Notes under the pieces: generated by a model | What the model was told of the DNA's origin: nothing | Database searches by the model: none | The model's input: only the letters and a program-made list of their open reading frames with translations | Part shown: one piece after another, positions 1-9,890 of the stretch | Position numbering within the stretch: position 1 is the first letter of the stretch | How the letters are laid out: the number at the start of each line of letters is the position of its first letter | NCBI GenBank assembly: GCA_949710005.1 | Contig: OX453281.1 | Coordinates: 22,450,061 to 22,514,060, forward strand | Source of the DNA: Ricordea florida | Taxonomy: Eukaryota > Cnidaria > Anthozoa > Corallimorpharia > Ricordeidae | DNA: 64,000 nt | Direction: 5' to 3' | Program-made: the position numbers and the translations under genes

Positions 1-86
1 CTTCTAATACGTCTTTTTTCGTGCGGTTTTTTGCATTGTAACAATTTATGATAGTTACGCTTTCAATCCATACTAATTAGGGTATT
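1..86. repeat. Partial satellite monomer, left edge
   Basis: This is the 3' portion of a monomer (consensus positions 143-228), cut by the window edge. It starts at CTTCTAATACG and ends at the AGGGTATT that precedes every monomer start. Confidence 0.95.
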
Positions 87-542
87 GTGCGACTTGTATT
101 TCTCATTTTGCAGCCTTCCGAAGTTTGACCAAATAATCGCCCATTTTTGAAAATTTTCCTATGGTCCCCCATTTGCTGTTTTGCCAAAAATGGCCAGTTT
201 CGACACTATATAAAAACTTTCTCTTTCTCTTCTAATACGTCTTTTTTCATGCGGTTTTTTGCATTGTAACAATTTATGATAGTTACGCTTTCAATCCATA
301 CTAATTAGGGTATTGTGCGACTTGTATTTCTCATTTTGCAGCCTTCCGAAGTTTGCCCAAAAAATCGTCCATTGTTGGAAATTTTCCTATGGTCCCCTAT
401 TTGCTGTTTTGCCAAAAATGCCCATTTTCGACACTATATAAAAACTTGCAATTTCTCTTCTAATACGTCTTTCTTCATGCGGTGTTTTGCATCTTAAGAA
501 TTCATGATAGTTACGCTTTTAATCCATACAAATTAGGGTATT
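87..542. repeat. Two monomers (c, a/e hybrid) left of the 6-mer HOR
   Basis: The first monomer is type c (GACCAAATAATCG at its 5' half, CCCCCATTTG in the middle). The second, starting at 315, begins like type a (CCATTGTTGG) but ends with the type-e 3' haplotype, including CTTAAGAATTC near 494. It is therefore a recombinant monomer. Confidence 0.8.
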
Positions 543-1910
543 GTGCGACTTGTATTTCTCATTTTGCAGCCTTTTGAAAATTGCCCAAAAATTCGTCCAT
601 TTTTGAAAATTTTCCTACGGTCCCCCCTTTGCTATTTTGCCAAAAATTGCCATTTTCGACACTATATAAAAACTTGAAATTTCTCTTCTAATACGTCTTT
701 TTTCGTGCGGTTTTTTGCATTGTAACAATTTATGATAGTTACGCTTTCAATCCATACTAATTAGGGTATTGTGCGACTTGTATTTCTCATTTTGCAGCCT
801 TCCGAAGTTTGCCCAAAAAATCTTCCATTGTTGGAAATTTTCCTATGGTCCCCTTTTTGCTGGTTTGCCAAAAATGGCCATTTTCGACACTATATAAAAA
901 CTTGCAATTTCTCTTCTAATACGTCTTTTTTCGTGCGGTTTTTTGCATTGTAACAATTTATGAGAGTTACGCTTTCAATCCATACTAATTAGGGTATTGT
1001 ACGACTTGTATTTCTCATTTTGCAGCCTTCATAAATTTGCCAGAAAAATCGTCCATTTTTGGAAACTTTCCTATGGTCCCCCCTTTGCTGTTTTGCCAAA
1101 AATGGCCATTTTAGACACTATTAAAAAACTTGCCATTTCTCTTCTAATACGTCTTTGTTCGTGCGGTTTTTTGCATTGTAACAATTTATGATAGTTACGC
1201 TTTCAATCCATACTAATTAGGGTATTGTGCGACTTGTGTATCTCATTTTGCAGCCTTCCGAAGTTTGACCAAATAATCGCCCATTTTTGAAAATTTTCCT
1301 ATGGTCCCCCATTTGCTTTTTTTCCAAAAATGGCCATTTTCGACACTATATAAAAACTTTCTCTTTCTCTTCTAATACGTCTTTTTTCATGCGGTTTTTT
1401 GCATTGTAACAATTTATGACAGTTACGCTTTCAATCCATACTAATTAAGGTATTGTGCGACTTGTATTTCTCATTTTGCAGCCTTCCGAAGTTTGCCAAA
1501 AAAATCGTCCATTTTTGGAAATTTTCCTATGGTCCCCCCTTTGCTGTTTTGCCAAAAATGGCCATTTTCGACATTATATAAAAACTTGCAATTTCTCTTC
1601 TAATTCGTCTTTTTTCGTGCGGTTTTTTGCATTCTAACAATTTATGATAGTTACGCTTTCAATCCATACAAATTAGGGTATTGTGCGACTTGTATTTCTC
1701 ATTTTGCAGCCTTCCGAAGTTTGCCAGAAAAATCGTCCATTTTTGGAAACTTTCCTATGGTCCCCCCTTTGCTGTTTTGCCAAAAATGGCCATTTTAGAC
1801 AATATTAAAAAACTTGCAATTTCTCTTCTAATACGTCTTTCTTCATGCGGTGTTTTGCATCTTAAGAATTCATGATAGTTACGCTTTTAATCCATACAAA
1901 TTAGGGTATT
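543..1910. repeat. 6-mer HOR, copy 1 (1368 bp)
   Basis: Six monomers in order: f (with the rare CTACGG and AAAATTGCC variants), a', b (CATAAATTTGCC), c' (TTTTTTTCC), d'' (TTTGCCAAAAAAATCG) and a b/e hybrid (ATTTTAGACAATATT plus the e 3' end). The same order and private variants recur 1368 bp downstream. Confidence 0.9.
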
Positions 1911-3278
1911 GTGCGACTTGTATTTCTCATTTTGCAGCCTTTTGAAAATTGCCCAAAAATTCGTCCATTTTTGAAAATTTTCCTACGGTCCCCCCTTTGC
2001 TATTTTGCCAAAAATTGCCATTTTCGACACTATATAAAAACTTGAAATTTCTCTTCTAATACGTCTTTTTTCGTGCGGTTTTTTGCATTGTAACAATTTA
2101 TGATAGTTACGCTTTCAATCCATACTAATTAGGGTATTGTGCGACTTGTATTTCTCATTTTGCAGCCTTCCGAAGTTTGCCCAAAAAATCTTCCATTGTT
2201 GGAAATTTTCCTATGGTCCCCTTTTTGCTGGTTTGCCAAAAATGGCCATTTTCGACACTATATAAAAACTTGCAATTTCTCTTCTAATACGTCTTTTTTC
2301 GTGCGGTTTTTTGCATTGTAACAATTTATGAGAGTTACGCTTTCAATCCATACTAATTAGGGTATTGTACGACTTGTATTTCTCATTTTGCAGCCTTCAT
2401 AAATTTGCCAGAAAAATCGTCCATTTTTGGAAACTTTCCTATGGTCCCCCCTTTGCTGTTTTGCCAAAAATGGCCATTTTAGACACTATTAAAAAACTTG
2501 CCATTTCTCTTCTAATACGTCTTTTTTCGTGCGGTTTTTTGCATTGTAACAATTTATGATAGTTACGCTTTCAATCCATACTAATTAGGGTATTGTGCGA
2601 CTTGTGTTTCTCATTTTGCAGCCTTCCGAAGTTTGACCAAATAATCGCCCATTTTTGAAAATTTTCCTATGGTCCCCCATTTGCTTTTTTTCCAAAAATG
2701 GCCATTTTCGACACTATATAAAAACTTTCTCTTTCTCTTCTAATACGTCTTTTTTCATGCGGTTTTTTGCATTGTAACAATTTATGACAGTTACGCTTTC
2801 AATCCATACTAATTAAGGTATTGTGCGACTTGTATTTCTCATTTTGCAGCCTTCCGAAGTTTGCCAAAAAAATCGTCCATTTTTGGAAATTTTCCTATGG
2901 TCCCCCCTTTGCTGTTTTGCCAAAAATGGCCATTTTCGACATTATATAAAAACTTGCAATTTCTCTTCTAATTCGTCTTTTTTCGTGCGGTTTTTTGCAT
3001 TCTAACAATTTATGATAGTTACGCTTTCAATCCATACAAATTAGGGTATTGTGCGACTTGTATTTCTCATTTTGCAGCCTTCCGAAGTTTGCCAGAAAAA
3101 TCGTCCATTTTTGGAAACTTTCCTATGGTCCCCCCTTTGCTGTTTTGCCAAAAATGGCCATTTTAGACAATATTAAAAAACTTGCAATTTCTCTTCTAAT
3201 ACGTCTTTCTTCATGCGGTGTTTTGCATCTTAAGAATTCATGATAGTTACGCTTTTAATCCATAAAAATTAGGGTATT
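1911..3278. repeat. 6-mer HOR, copy 2 (1368 bp)
   Basis: This repeats copy 1 almost exactly, including the private variants CTACGG near 1985, CATAAATTTGCC near 2398 and GACAATATT near 3166. By eye I found two differences: GTCTTTGTTC near 1154 against GTCTTTTTTC near 2522, and GTGTATCTC near 1236 against GTGTTTCTC near 2604. Such similarity implies a recent tandem duplication. Confidence 0.9.
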
Positions 3279-3796
3279 GTGCGACTTGTATTTCTCACTT
3301 TGCAGCCTTTTGAAAATTGCCCAAAAAATCGCCCATTTTTGAAAATTTTCCTATGGTCCCCCATTTGCTGTTTTGCCAAAAATGGCCATTTTCGACACTA
3401 TATAAAAACTTTCTCTTTCTCTTCTAATACGTCTTTTTTCATGCGGTTTTTTGCATTGTAACAATTTATGATAGTTACGCTTTCAATCCATACTAATTAG
3501 GGTATTGTGCGACTTGTATTTCTCATTTTGCAGCCTTCCGAAGTTTGCCCAAAAAATCGTCCATTTTTGGAAATTTTCCTATGGTCCCCCCTTTGCTGTT
3601 TTGCCAAAAATGGCCATTTTCGACACTATATAAAAACTTTCTCTTTCTCTTCTAATACGTCTTTTTTCATGCGGTTTTTTGCATTGTAACAATTTATGAT
3701 AGTTACGCTTTCAATCCATACTAATTAGGGTATTGTGCGACTTGTATTTCTCATTTTGCAGCCTTCCGAAGTTTGCCCAAAAAATCGTCCATTTTT

Positions 3797-3807
3797 GGAA
3801 ATTTTCC
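3797..3807. repeat. Dyad GGAAA-n-TTTCC (one per monomer)
   Basis: This is a 5-bp arm inverted repeat with a 1-nt centre at monomer positions 63-73. The centre base is T in many copies and C in type b and part of type a (GGAAACTTTCC), and the arms stay intact either way. Types c and f read GAAAATTTTC instead, a perfect 10-bp palindrome. Any role is inference. Confidence 0.8.
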
Positions 3808-3826
3808 TATGGTCCCCCCTTTGCTG

Positions 3827-3837
3827 TTTTGCCAAAA
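3827..3837. repeat. Dyad TTTTG-c-CAAAA
   Basis: Monomer positions 93-103 form 5-bp arms around one base. It overlaps the next palindrome by three bases, so positions 93-114 are almost entirely self-complementary. Type e replaces GCCAAAAATGG with GCAAAAAATGG, which alters this dyad. Confidence 0.8.
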
Positions 3838-3848
3838 ATGGCCATTTT
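3835..3848. repeat. 14-bp perfect palindrome AAAATGGCCATTTT
   Basis: Monomer positions 101-114 are a perfect palindrome, with TGGCCA at the centre, present in most types. In type e the centre becomes GGTT, but 6-bp arms AAAAAT/ATTTTT remain. It is the longest perfect dyad in the monomer. It also places a regularly spaced GGCC site in most monomers. Confidence 0.9.
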
Positions 3849-3854
3849 CGACAC

Positions 3855-3864
3855 TATATAAAAA
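3855..3864 (+). promoter_or_regulatory. TATA-like element TATATAAAAA (recurs in most monomers)
   Basis: Monomer positions 121-130 read TATATAAAAA, a close match to a eukaryotic TATA box on the plus strand, repeated at 228-bp intervals in all types except b and a few hybrids. Type b reads TATTAAAAAA and loses the match; copies near 61990 and 62900 read TACATAAAAA. In an AT-rich repeat such a match can arise by chance, and no initiator or transcript evidence is available, so promoter function is only a possibility. Confidence 0.3.
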
Positions 3865-3910
3865 CTTGCAATTTCTCTTCTAATTCGTCTTTTTTCGTGC
3901 GGTTTTTTGC

Positions 3911-3921
3911 ATTGTAACAAT
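3911..3921. repeat. Dyad ATTGT-a-ACAAT
   Basis: Monomer positions 177-187 form 5-bp arms around a single A. It is present in non-e types. In type e four substitutions in this stretch remove it and create CTTAAG, GAATTC and TCATGA instead. Confidence 0.8.
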
Positions 3922-3948
3922 TTATGATAGTTACGCTTTCAATCCATA

Positions 3949-3956
3949 CTAATTAG
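3949..3956. repeat. 8-bp palindrome CTAATTAG
   Basis: Monomer positions 215-222, just before the monomer start landmark. The TAATTA core resembles homeodomain sites, but that is only a base-pattern remark. Monomers after an e-type 3' end read CAAATTAG and lose the palindrome. Confidence 0.75.
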
Positions 3957-4190
3957 GGTATTGTGCGACTTGTATTTCTCATTTTGCAGCCTTCCGAAGT
4001 TTGCCCAAAAAATCGTCCATTTTTGGAAATATTCCTATGGTCCCCCCTTTGCTATTTTGCCAAAAATGGCCATTTTCGACACTATATAAAAACTTAAAAT
4101 TTCTCTTCTAATACGTCTTTTTTCGTGCGGTGGTTTGCATTGTAACAATTTATGATAGTTACGCTTTCAATCCATACTAATTAGGGTATT

Positions 4191-5102
4191 GTGCGACTTG
4201 TATTTCTCATTTTGCAGCCTTCCGAAGTTTGCCCAAAAAATCGTCCATTTTTGGAAACTTTCCTATGGTCCCCCCTTTGCTGTTTTGCCAAAAATGGCCA
4301 TTTTAGACACTATTAAAAAACTTGCCATTTCTCTTCTAATACGTCTTTTTTCGTGCGGTTTTTTGCATTGTAACAATTTATGATAGTTACGCTTTCAATC
4401 CATACTAATTAGGGTATTGTGCGACTTGTATTTCTCATTTTGCAGCCTTCCGAAGTTTGACCAAATAATCGCCCATTTTTGAAAATTTTCCTATGGTCCC
4501 CCATTTGCTGTTTTGCCAAAAATGGCCATTTTCGACACTATATAAAAACTTGCAATTTCTGTTCTAATTCGTCTTTTTTCGTGCGGTTGTTTGCATTGTA
4601 ACAATTTATGATAGTTACGCTTTCAATCCATACTAATTAAGGTATTGTGCGACTTGTATTTCTCATTTTGCAGCCTTCCGAAGTTTGCCCAAAAAATCGT
4701 CCATTTTTGGAAATTTTCCTATGGTCCCCCCTTTGCTGTTTTGCAAAAAATGGTTATTTTTGACACTATATAAAAACTTGCTCTTTCTCTTCTAATACGT
4801 CTTTCTTCATGCGGTGTTTTGCATCTTAAGAATTCATGATAGTTACGCTTTTAATCCATACAAATTAGGGTATTGTGCGACTTGTATTTCTCATTTTGCA
4901 GCCTTTTGAAAATTGCCCAAAAAATCGTCCATTTTTGAAAATTTTCCTATGGTCCCCCCTTTGCTATTTTGCCAAAAATGGCCATTTTCGACACTATATA
5001 AAAACTTAAAATTTCTCTTCTAATACGTCTTTTTTCGTGCGGTGGTTTGCATTGTAACAATTTATGATAGTTACGCTTTCAATCCATACTAATTAGGGTA
5101 TT
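4191..5102. repeat. 4-mer HOR, copy 1 (912 bp)
   Basis: Order: b-like (starting GTGC rather than GTAC, with TTTTAGACACTATT), c (with CTGTTCTAATTCG), e (with CTTAAGAATTC) and f (with CTTAAAATTTC and GCGGTGG). The order and private variants are repeated immediately downstream. Confidence 0.88.
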
Positions 5103-5786
5103 GTGCGACTTGTATTTCTCATTTTGCAGCCTTCCGAAGTTTGCCCAAAAAATCGTCCATTTTTGGAAACTTTCCTATGGTCCCCCCTTTGCTGTTTTGC
5201 CAAAAATGGCCATTTTAGACACTATTAAAAAACTTGCCATTTCTCTTCTAATACGTCTTTTTTCGTGCGGTTTTTTGCATTGTAACAATTTATGATAGTT
5301 ACGCTTTCAATCCATACTAATTAGGGTATTGTGCGACTTGTATTTCTCATTTTGCAGCCTTCCGAAGTTTGACCAAATAATCGCCCATTTTTGAAAATTT
5401 TCCTATGGTCCCCCATTTGCTGTTTTGCCAAAAATGGCCATTTTCGACACTATATAAAAACTTGCAATTTCTGTTCTAATTCGTCTTTTTTCGTGCGGTT
5501 GTTTGCATTGTAACAATTTATGATAGTTACGCTTTCAATCCATACTAATTAAGGTATTGTGCGACTTGTATTTCTCATTTTGCAGCCTTCCGAAGTTTGC
5601 CCAAAAAATCGTCCATTTTTGGAAATTTTCCTATGGTCCCCCCTTTGCTGTTTTGCAAAAAATGGTTATTTTTGACACTATATAAAAACTTGCTCTTTCT
5701 CTTCTAATACGTCTTTCTTCATGCGGTGTTTTGCATCTTAAGAATTCATGATAGTTACGCTTTTAATCCATACAAATTAGGGTATT
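5103..5786. repeat. 4-mer HOR, copy 2 (three monomers before a hybrid)
   Basis: The b-like, c and e monomers repeat copy 1, including CTGTTCTAATTCG near 5470. The fourth monomer of this copy (5787) starts as f but switches to type a midway, which ends the 4-mer phase and begins the 9-mer A region. Confidence 0.85.
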
Positions 5787-7838
5787 GTGCGACTTGTATT
5801 TCTCATTTTGCAGCCTTTTGAAAATTGCCCAAAAAATCGTCCATTTTTGAAAACTTTCCTATGGTCCCCTATTTGCTGGTTTGCCAAAAATGGCCATTTT
5901 CGACACTATATAAAAACTTGCAATTTCTCTTCTAATACGTCTTTTTTCGTGCGGTTTTTTGCATTGTAACAATTTATGATAGTTACGCTTTCAATCCATA
6001 CTAATTAGGGTATTGTGCGACTTGTATTTCTCATTTTGCAGCCTTCCGAAGTTTGACCAAATAATCGCCCATTTTTGAAAATTTTCCTATGGTCCCCCAT
6101 CTGCTGTTTTGCCAAAAATGGCCATTTTCGACACTATATAAAAACTTTCTCTTTCTCTTCTAATACGTCTTTTTTCATGCGGTTTTTTGCATTGTAACAA
6201 TTTATGATAGTTACGCTTTCAATCCATACTAATTAGGGTATTGTGCGACTTGTATTTCTCATTTTGCAGCCTTCCGAAGTTTGACAAAATAATCGTCCAT
6301 TTTTGGAAATTTTCCTATGGTCCCCCCTTTGCTGTTTTGCCAAAAATGGCCATTTTCGACACTATATAAAAACTTGCAATTTCTCTTCTAATTCGTCTTT
6401 TTTCGTGCGGTTTTTTGCATTGTAACAATTTATGATAGTTACGCTTTCAATCCATACTAATTAGGGTATTGTGCGACTTGTATTTCTCATTTTGCAGCCT
6501 TCCGAATTTTGCCCAAAAAATCATCCATTTTTGGAAATTTTCCTATGGTCCCCTTTTTGCTGTTTTGCAAAAAATGGTTATTTTTGACACTATATAAAAA
6601 CTTGCTCTTTCTCTTCTAATACGTCTTTCTTCATGCGGTGTTTTGCATCTTAAGAATTCATGATAGTTACGCTTTTACTCCATACAAATTAGGGTATTGT
6701 ACGACTTGTATTTCTCATTTTGCAGCCTTCCGAAGTTTGCCAGAAAAATCGTCCATTTTTGGAAACTTTCCTATGGTCCCCCCTTTGCTGTTTTGCCAAA
6801 AATGGCCATTTTAGACACTATTAAAAAACTTGAAATTTCTCTTCTAATACGTCTTTTTTCGTGCGGTTTTTTGCATTGTAACACTTTATGATAGTTACGC
6901 TTTCAATCCATACTAATTAGGGTATTGTGCGACTTGTATTTCTCATTTTGCAGCCTTCCGAAGTTTGACCAAATAATCGCCCATTTTTGAAAATTTTCCT
7001 ATGGTCCCCCATCTGCTGTTTTGCCAAAAATGGCCATTTTCGACACTATATAAAAACTTTCTCTTTCTCTTCTAATACGTCTTTTTTCATGCGGTTTTTT
7101 GCATTGTAAAAATTTATGATAGTTACGCTTTCAATCCATACTAATTAGGGTATTGTGCGACTTGTATTTCTCATTTTGCAGCCTTCCGAAGTTTGCCCAA
7201 AAAATCGTCCATTTTTGGAAATTTTCCTATGGTCCCCCCTTTGCTGTTTTGCCAAAAATGGCCATTTTCGACACTATATAAAAACTTGCAATTTCTCTTC
7301 TAATTCGTCTTTTTTCGTGCGGTTTTTTGCATTGTAACAATTTATGATAGTTACGCTTTCAATCCATACTAATTAGGGTATTGTGCGACTTGTATTTCTC
7401 ATTTTGCAGCCTTCCGAAGTTTGCCCAAAAAATCGTCCATTTTTGGAAATTTTCCTATGGTCCCCCCTTTGCTGTTTTGCAAAAAATGGTTATTTTTGAC
7501 ACTATATAAAAACTTGCTCTTTCTCTTCTAATACGTCTTTCTTCATGCGGTGTTTTGCATCTTAAGAATTCATGATAGTTACGCTTTTAATCCATACAAA
7601 TTAGGGTATTGTGCGACTTGTATTTCTCATTTTGCAGCCTTTTGAAAATTGCCCAAAAAATCGTCCATTTTTGAAAATTTTCCTATGGTCCCCCCTTTGC
7701 TATTTTGCCAAAAATGGCCATTTTCGACACTATATAAAAACTTGAAATTTTTCTTCTAATACGTCTTTTATTGTGCGGTTGTTTGCATTGTAACAATTTA
7801 TGATAGTTACGCTTTCAATCCATACTAATTAGGGTATT
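5787..7838. repeat. 9-mer HOR A, unit 1 (2052 bp)
   Basis: Order f/a hybrid, c, d' (GACAAAATAATCG), e, b, c, d, e, f. The first monomer joins the f 5' end (CCTTTTGAAAATTG) to the a 3' part (CCCCTATTTGCTGG). Otherwise this is the canonical A order. Confidence 0.87.
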
Positions 7839-9890
7839 GTGCGACTTGTATTTCTCATTTTGCAGCCTTCCGAAGTTTGCCCAAAAAATCGTCCATTGTT
7901 GGAAACTTTCCTATGGTCCCCTATTTGCTGGTTTGCCAAAAATGGCCATTTTCGACACTATATAAAAACTTGCAATTTCTCTTCTAATACGTCTTTTTTC
8001 GTGGGGTTTTTTGCATTGTAACAATTTATGATAGTTACGCTTTCAATCCATACTAATTAGGGTATTGTGCGACTTGTATTTCTCATTTTGCAGCCTTCCG
8101 AAGTTTGACCAAATAATCGCCCATTTTTGAAAATTTTCCTATGGTCCCCCATCTGCTGTTTTGCCAAAAATGGCCATTTTCGACACTATATAAAAACTTT
8201 CTCTTTCTCTTCTAATACGTCTTTTTTCATGCGGTTTTTTGCATTGTAACAATTTATGATAGTTACGCTTTCAATCCATACTAATTAGGGTATTGTGCGA
8301 CTTGTATTTCTCATTTTGCAGCCTTCCGAAGTTTGACAAAAGAATCGTCCATTTTTGGAAATTTTCCTATGGTCCCCCCTTTGCTGTTTTGCCAAAAATG
8401 GCCATTTTCGACACTATATAAAAACTTGCAATTTCTCTTCTAATTCGTCTTTTTTCGTGCGGTTTTTTGCATTGTAACAATTTATGATAGTTACGCTTTC
8501 AATCCATACTAATTAGGGTATTGTGCGACTTGTATTTCTCATTTTGCAGCCTTCCGAAGTTTGCCCAAAAAATCGTCCATTTTTGGAAATTTTCCTATGG
8601 TCCCCTTTTTGCTGTTTTGCAAAAAATGGTTATTTTTGACACTATATAAAAACTTGCTCTTTCTCTTCTAATACGTCTTTCTTCATGCGGTGTTTTGCAT
8701 CTTAAGAATTCATGATAGTTACGCTTTTACTCCATACAAATTAGGGTATTGTACGACTTGTATTTCTCATTTTGCAGCCTTCCGAAGTTTGCCAGAAAAA
8801 TCGTCCATTTTTGGAAACTTTCCTATGGTCCCCCCTTTGCTGTTTTGCCAAAAATGGCCATTTTCGACACTATATCAAAACTTGCAATTTCTCTTCTAAT
8901 TCGTCTTTTTTCGTGCGGTTTTTTGCATTGTAACAATTTATGATAGTTACGCTTTCAATCCATACTAATTAGGGTATTGTGCGACTTGTATTTCTCATTT
9001 TGCAGCCTTCCGAAGTTTGCCCAAAAAATCGTCCATTTTTGGAAATTTTCCTATGGTCCCCTTTTTGCTTTTTTGCAAAAAATGGTTATTTTTGACACTA
9101 TATAAAAACTTGCTCTTTCTCTTCTAATACGTCTTTCTTCATGCGGTGTTTTGCATCTTAAGAATTCATGATAGTTACGCTTTTACTCCATACAAATTAG
9201 GGTATTGTACGACTTGTATTTCTCATTTTGCAGCCTTCCGAAGTTTGCCAGAAAAATCGTCCATTTTTGGAAACTTTCCTATGGTCCCCCCTTTGCTGTT
9301 TTGCCAAAAATGGCCATTTTAGACACTAATAAAAAACTTGAAATTTCTCTTCTAATACGTCTTTTTTCGTGCGGTTTTTTGCATTGTAACACTTTATGAT
9401 AGTTACGCTTTCAATCCATACTAATTAGGGTATTGTGCGACTTGTATTTCTCATTTTGCAGCCTTCCGAAGTTTGCCCAAAAAATCGTCCATTTTTGGAA
9501 ATTTTCCTATGGTCCCCCCTTTGCTGTTTTGCAAAAAATGGTTATTTTTGACACTATATAAAAACTTGCTCTTTCTCTTCTAATACGTCTTTCTTCATGC
9601 GGTGTTTTGCATCTTAAGAATTCATGATAGTTACGCTTTTAATCCATACAAATTAGGGTATTGTGCGACTTGTATTTCTCATTTTGCAGCCTTTTGAAAA
9701 TTGCCCAAAAAATCGTCCATTTTTGAAAATTTTCCTATGGTCCCCCCTTTGCTATTTTGCCAAAAATGGCCATTTTCGACACTATATAAAAACTTGAAAT
9801 TTCTCTTCTAATACGTCTTTTTTCGTGCGGTTGTTTGCATTGTAACAATTTATGATAGTTACGCTTTCAATCCATACTAATTAGGGTATT
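7839..9890. repeat. 9-mer HOR A, unit 2, rearranged
   Basis: Order a, c, d' (GACAAAAGAATCG), e, b/d hybrid, e, b, e, f. The monomer at 8751 begins as b (GTACGACTTG, GCCAGAAAAATCG) and ends as d (CTATATCAAAACTTGC, CTAATTCG). The unit keeps nine monomers although its internal order differs from the canonical one. Confidence 0.82.

Larger units (their letters stand above)
3735..3962 (+). repeat. Reference monomer (type d) used for the internal map
   Basis: This copy is close to the majority sequence and serves as the coordinate reference. In order: GTGCGACTTG at 1-10; ATTTTGCAGCC at 19-29; the A6 run at 45-50; dyad GGAAAtTTTCC at 63-73; CTATGGTCCCCCC at 74-86; dyad TTTTGcCAAAA at 93-103; 14-bp palindrome at 101-114; TATA-like element at 121-130; pyrimidine-rich stretch with CTCTTCTAAT at 141-150; TCGTGCGG at 161-168; dyad ATTGTaACAAT at 177-187; GATAGTTACGC at 192-202; palindrome CTAATTAG at 215-222. 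It is exactly 228 bp. A 60-codon frame starting at a GTG ends at the TAA at 181-183 and has no coding character. Confidence 0.93.
3279..4190. repeat. Four linking monomers (f/c hybrid, two d-like, d/f hybrid)
   Basis: The first monomer begins as f (CCTTTTGAAAATTG) and switches to c-like sequence (ATCGCCC, CCCCCATTTG, CTTTCTCTTTC). The next two are close to the majority sequence. The last (3963) has the rare GGAAATATTCC and ends with f-like CTTAAAATTTC and GCGGTGG. They connect the 6-mer and 4-mer HORs. Confidence 0.8.

Noticed and set aside
315-497. Short open frames of 60-73 codons on the plus strand, repeated in many monomers (Phe-, Ser- and Cys-rich)
   Set aside because: Each stays within about one monomer, most begin at GTG or TTG, and they vanish where types c or f carry a stop. 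Substitutions show no sign of codon constraint. They are a product of a 228-bp repeat length divisible by three.
3855-3864. True promoter or gene start at the TATA-like element
   Set aside because: Kept only as a low-confidence site: AT-rich repeats give such matches by chance and nothing downstream resembles a gene.
3895-3912. CENP-B box like sequence around TTTTCGTGCGGTTTTTTG
   Set aside because: It lacks the required spacing of TTCG, A and CGGG in the core motif. Only TTCG and CGG are shared.
3735-3962. SINE or tRNA-derived element, with pol III A and B boxes
   Set aside because: No GGTTCGANTCC-like B box, no poly-A tail, no target-site duplications, and copies are tandem, not dispersed.
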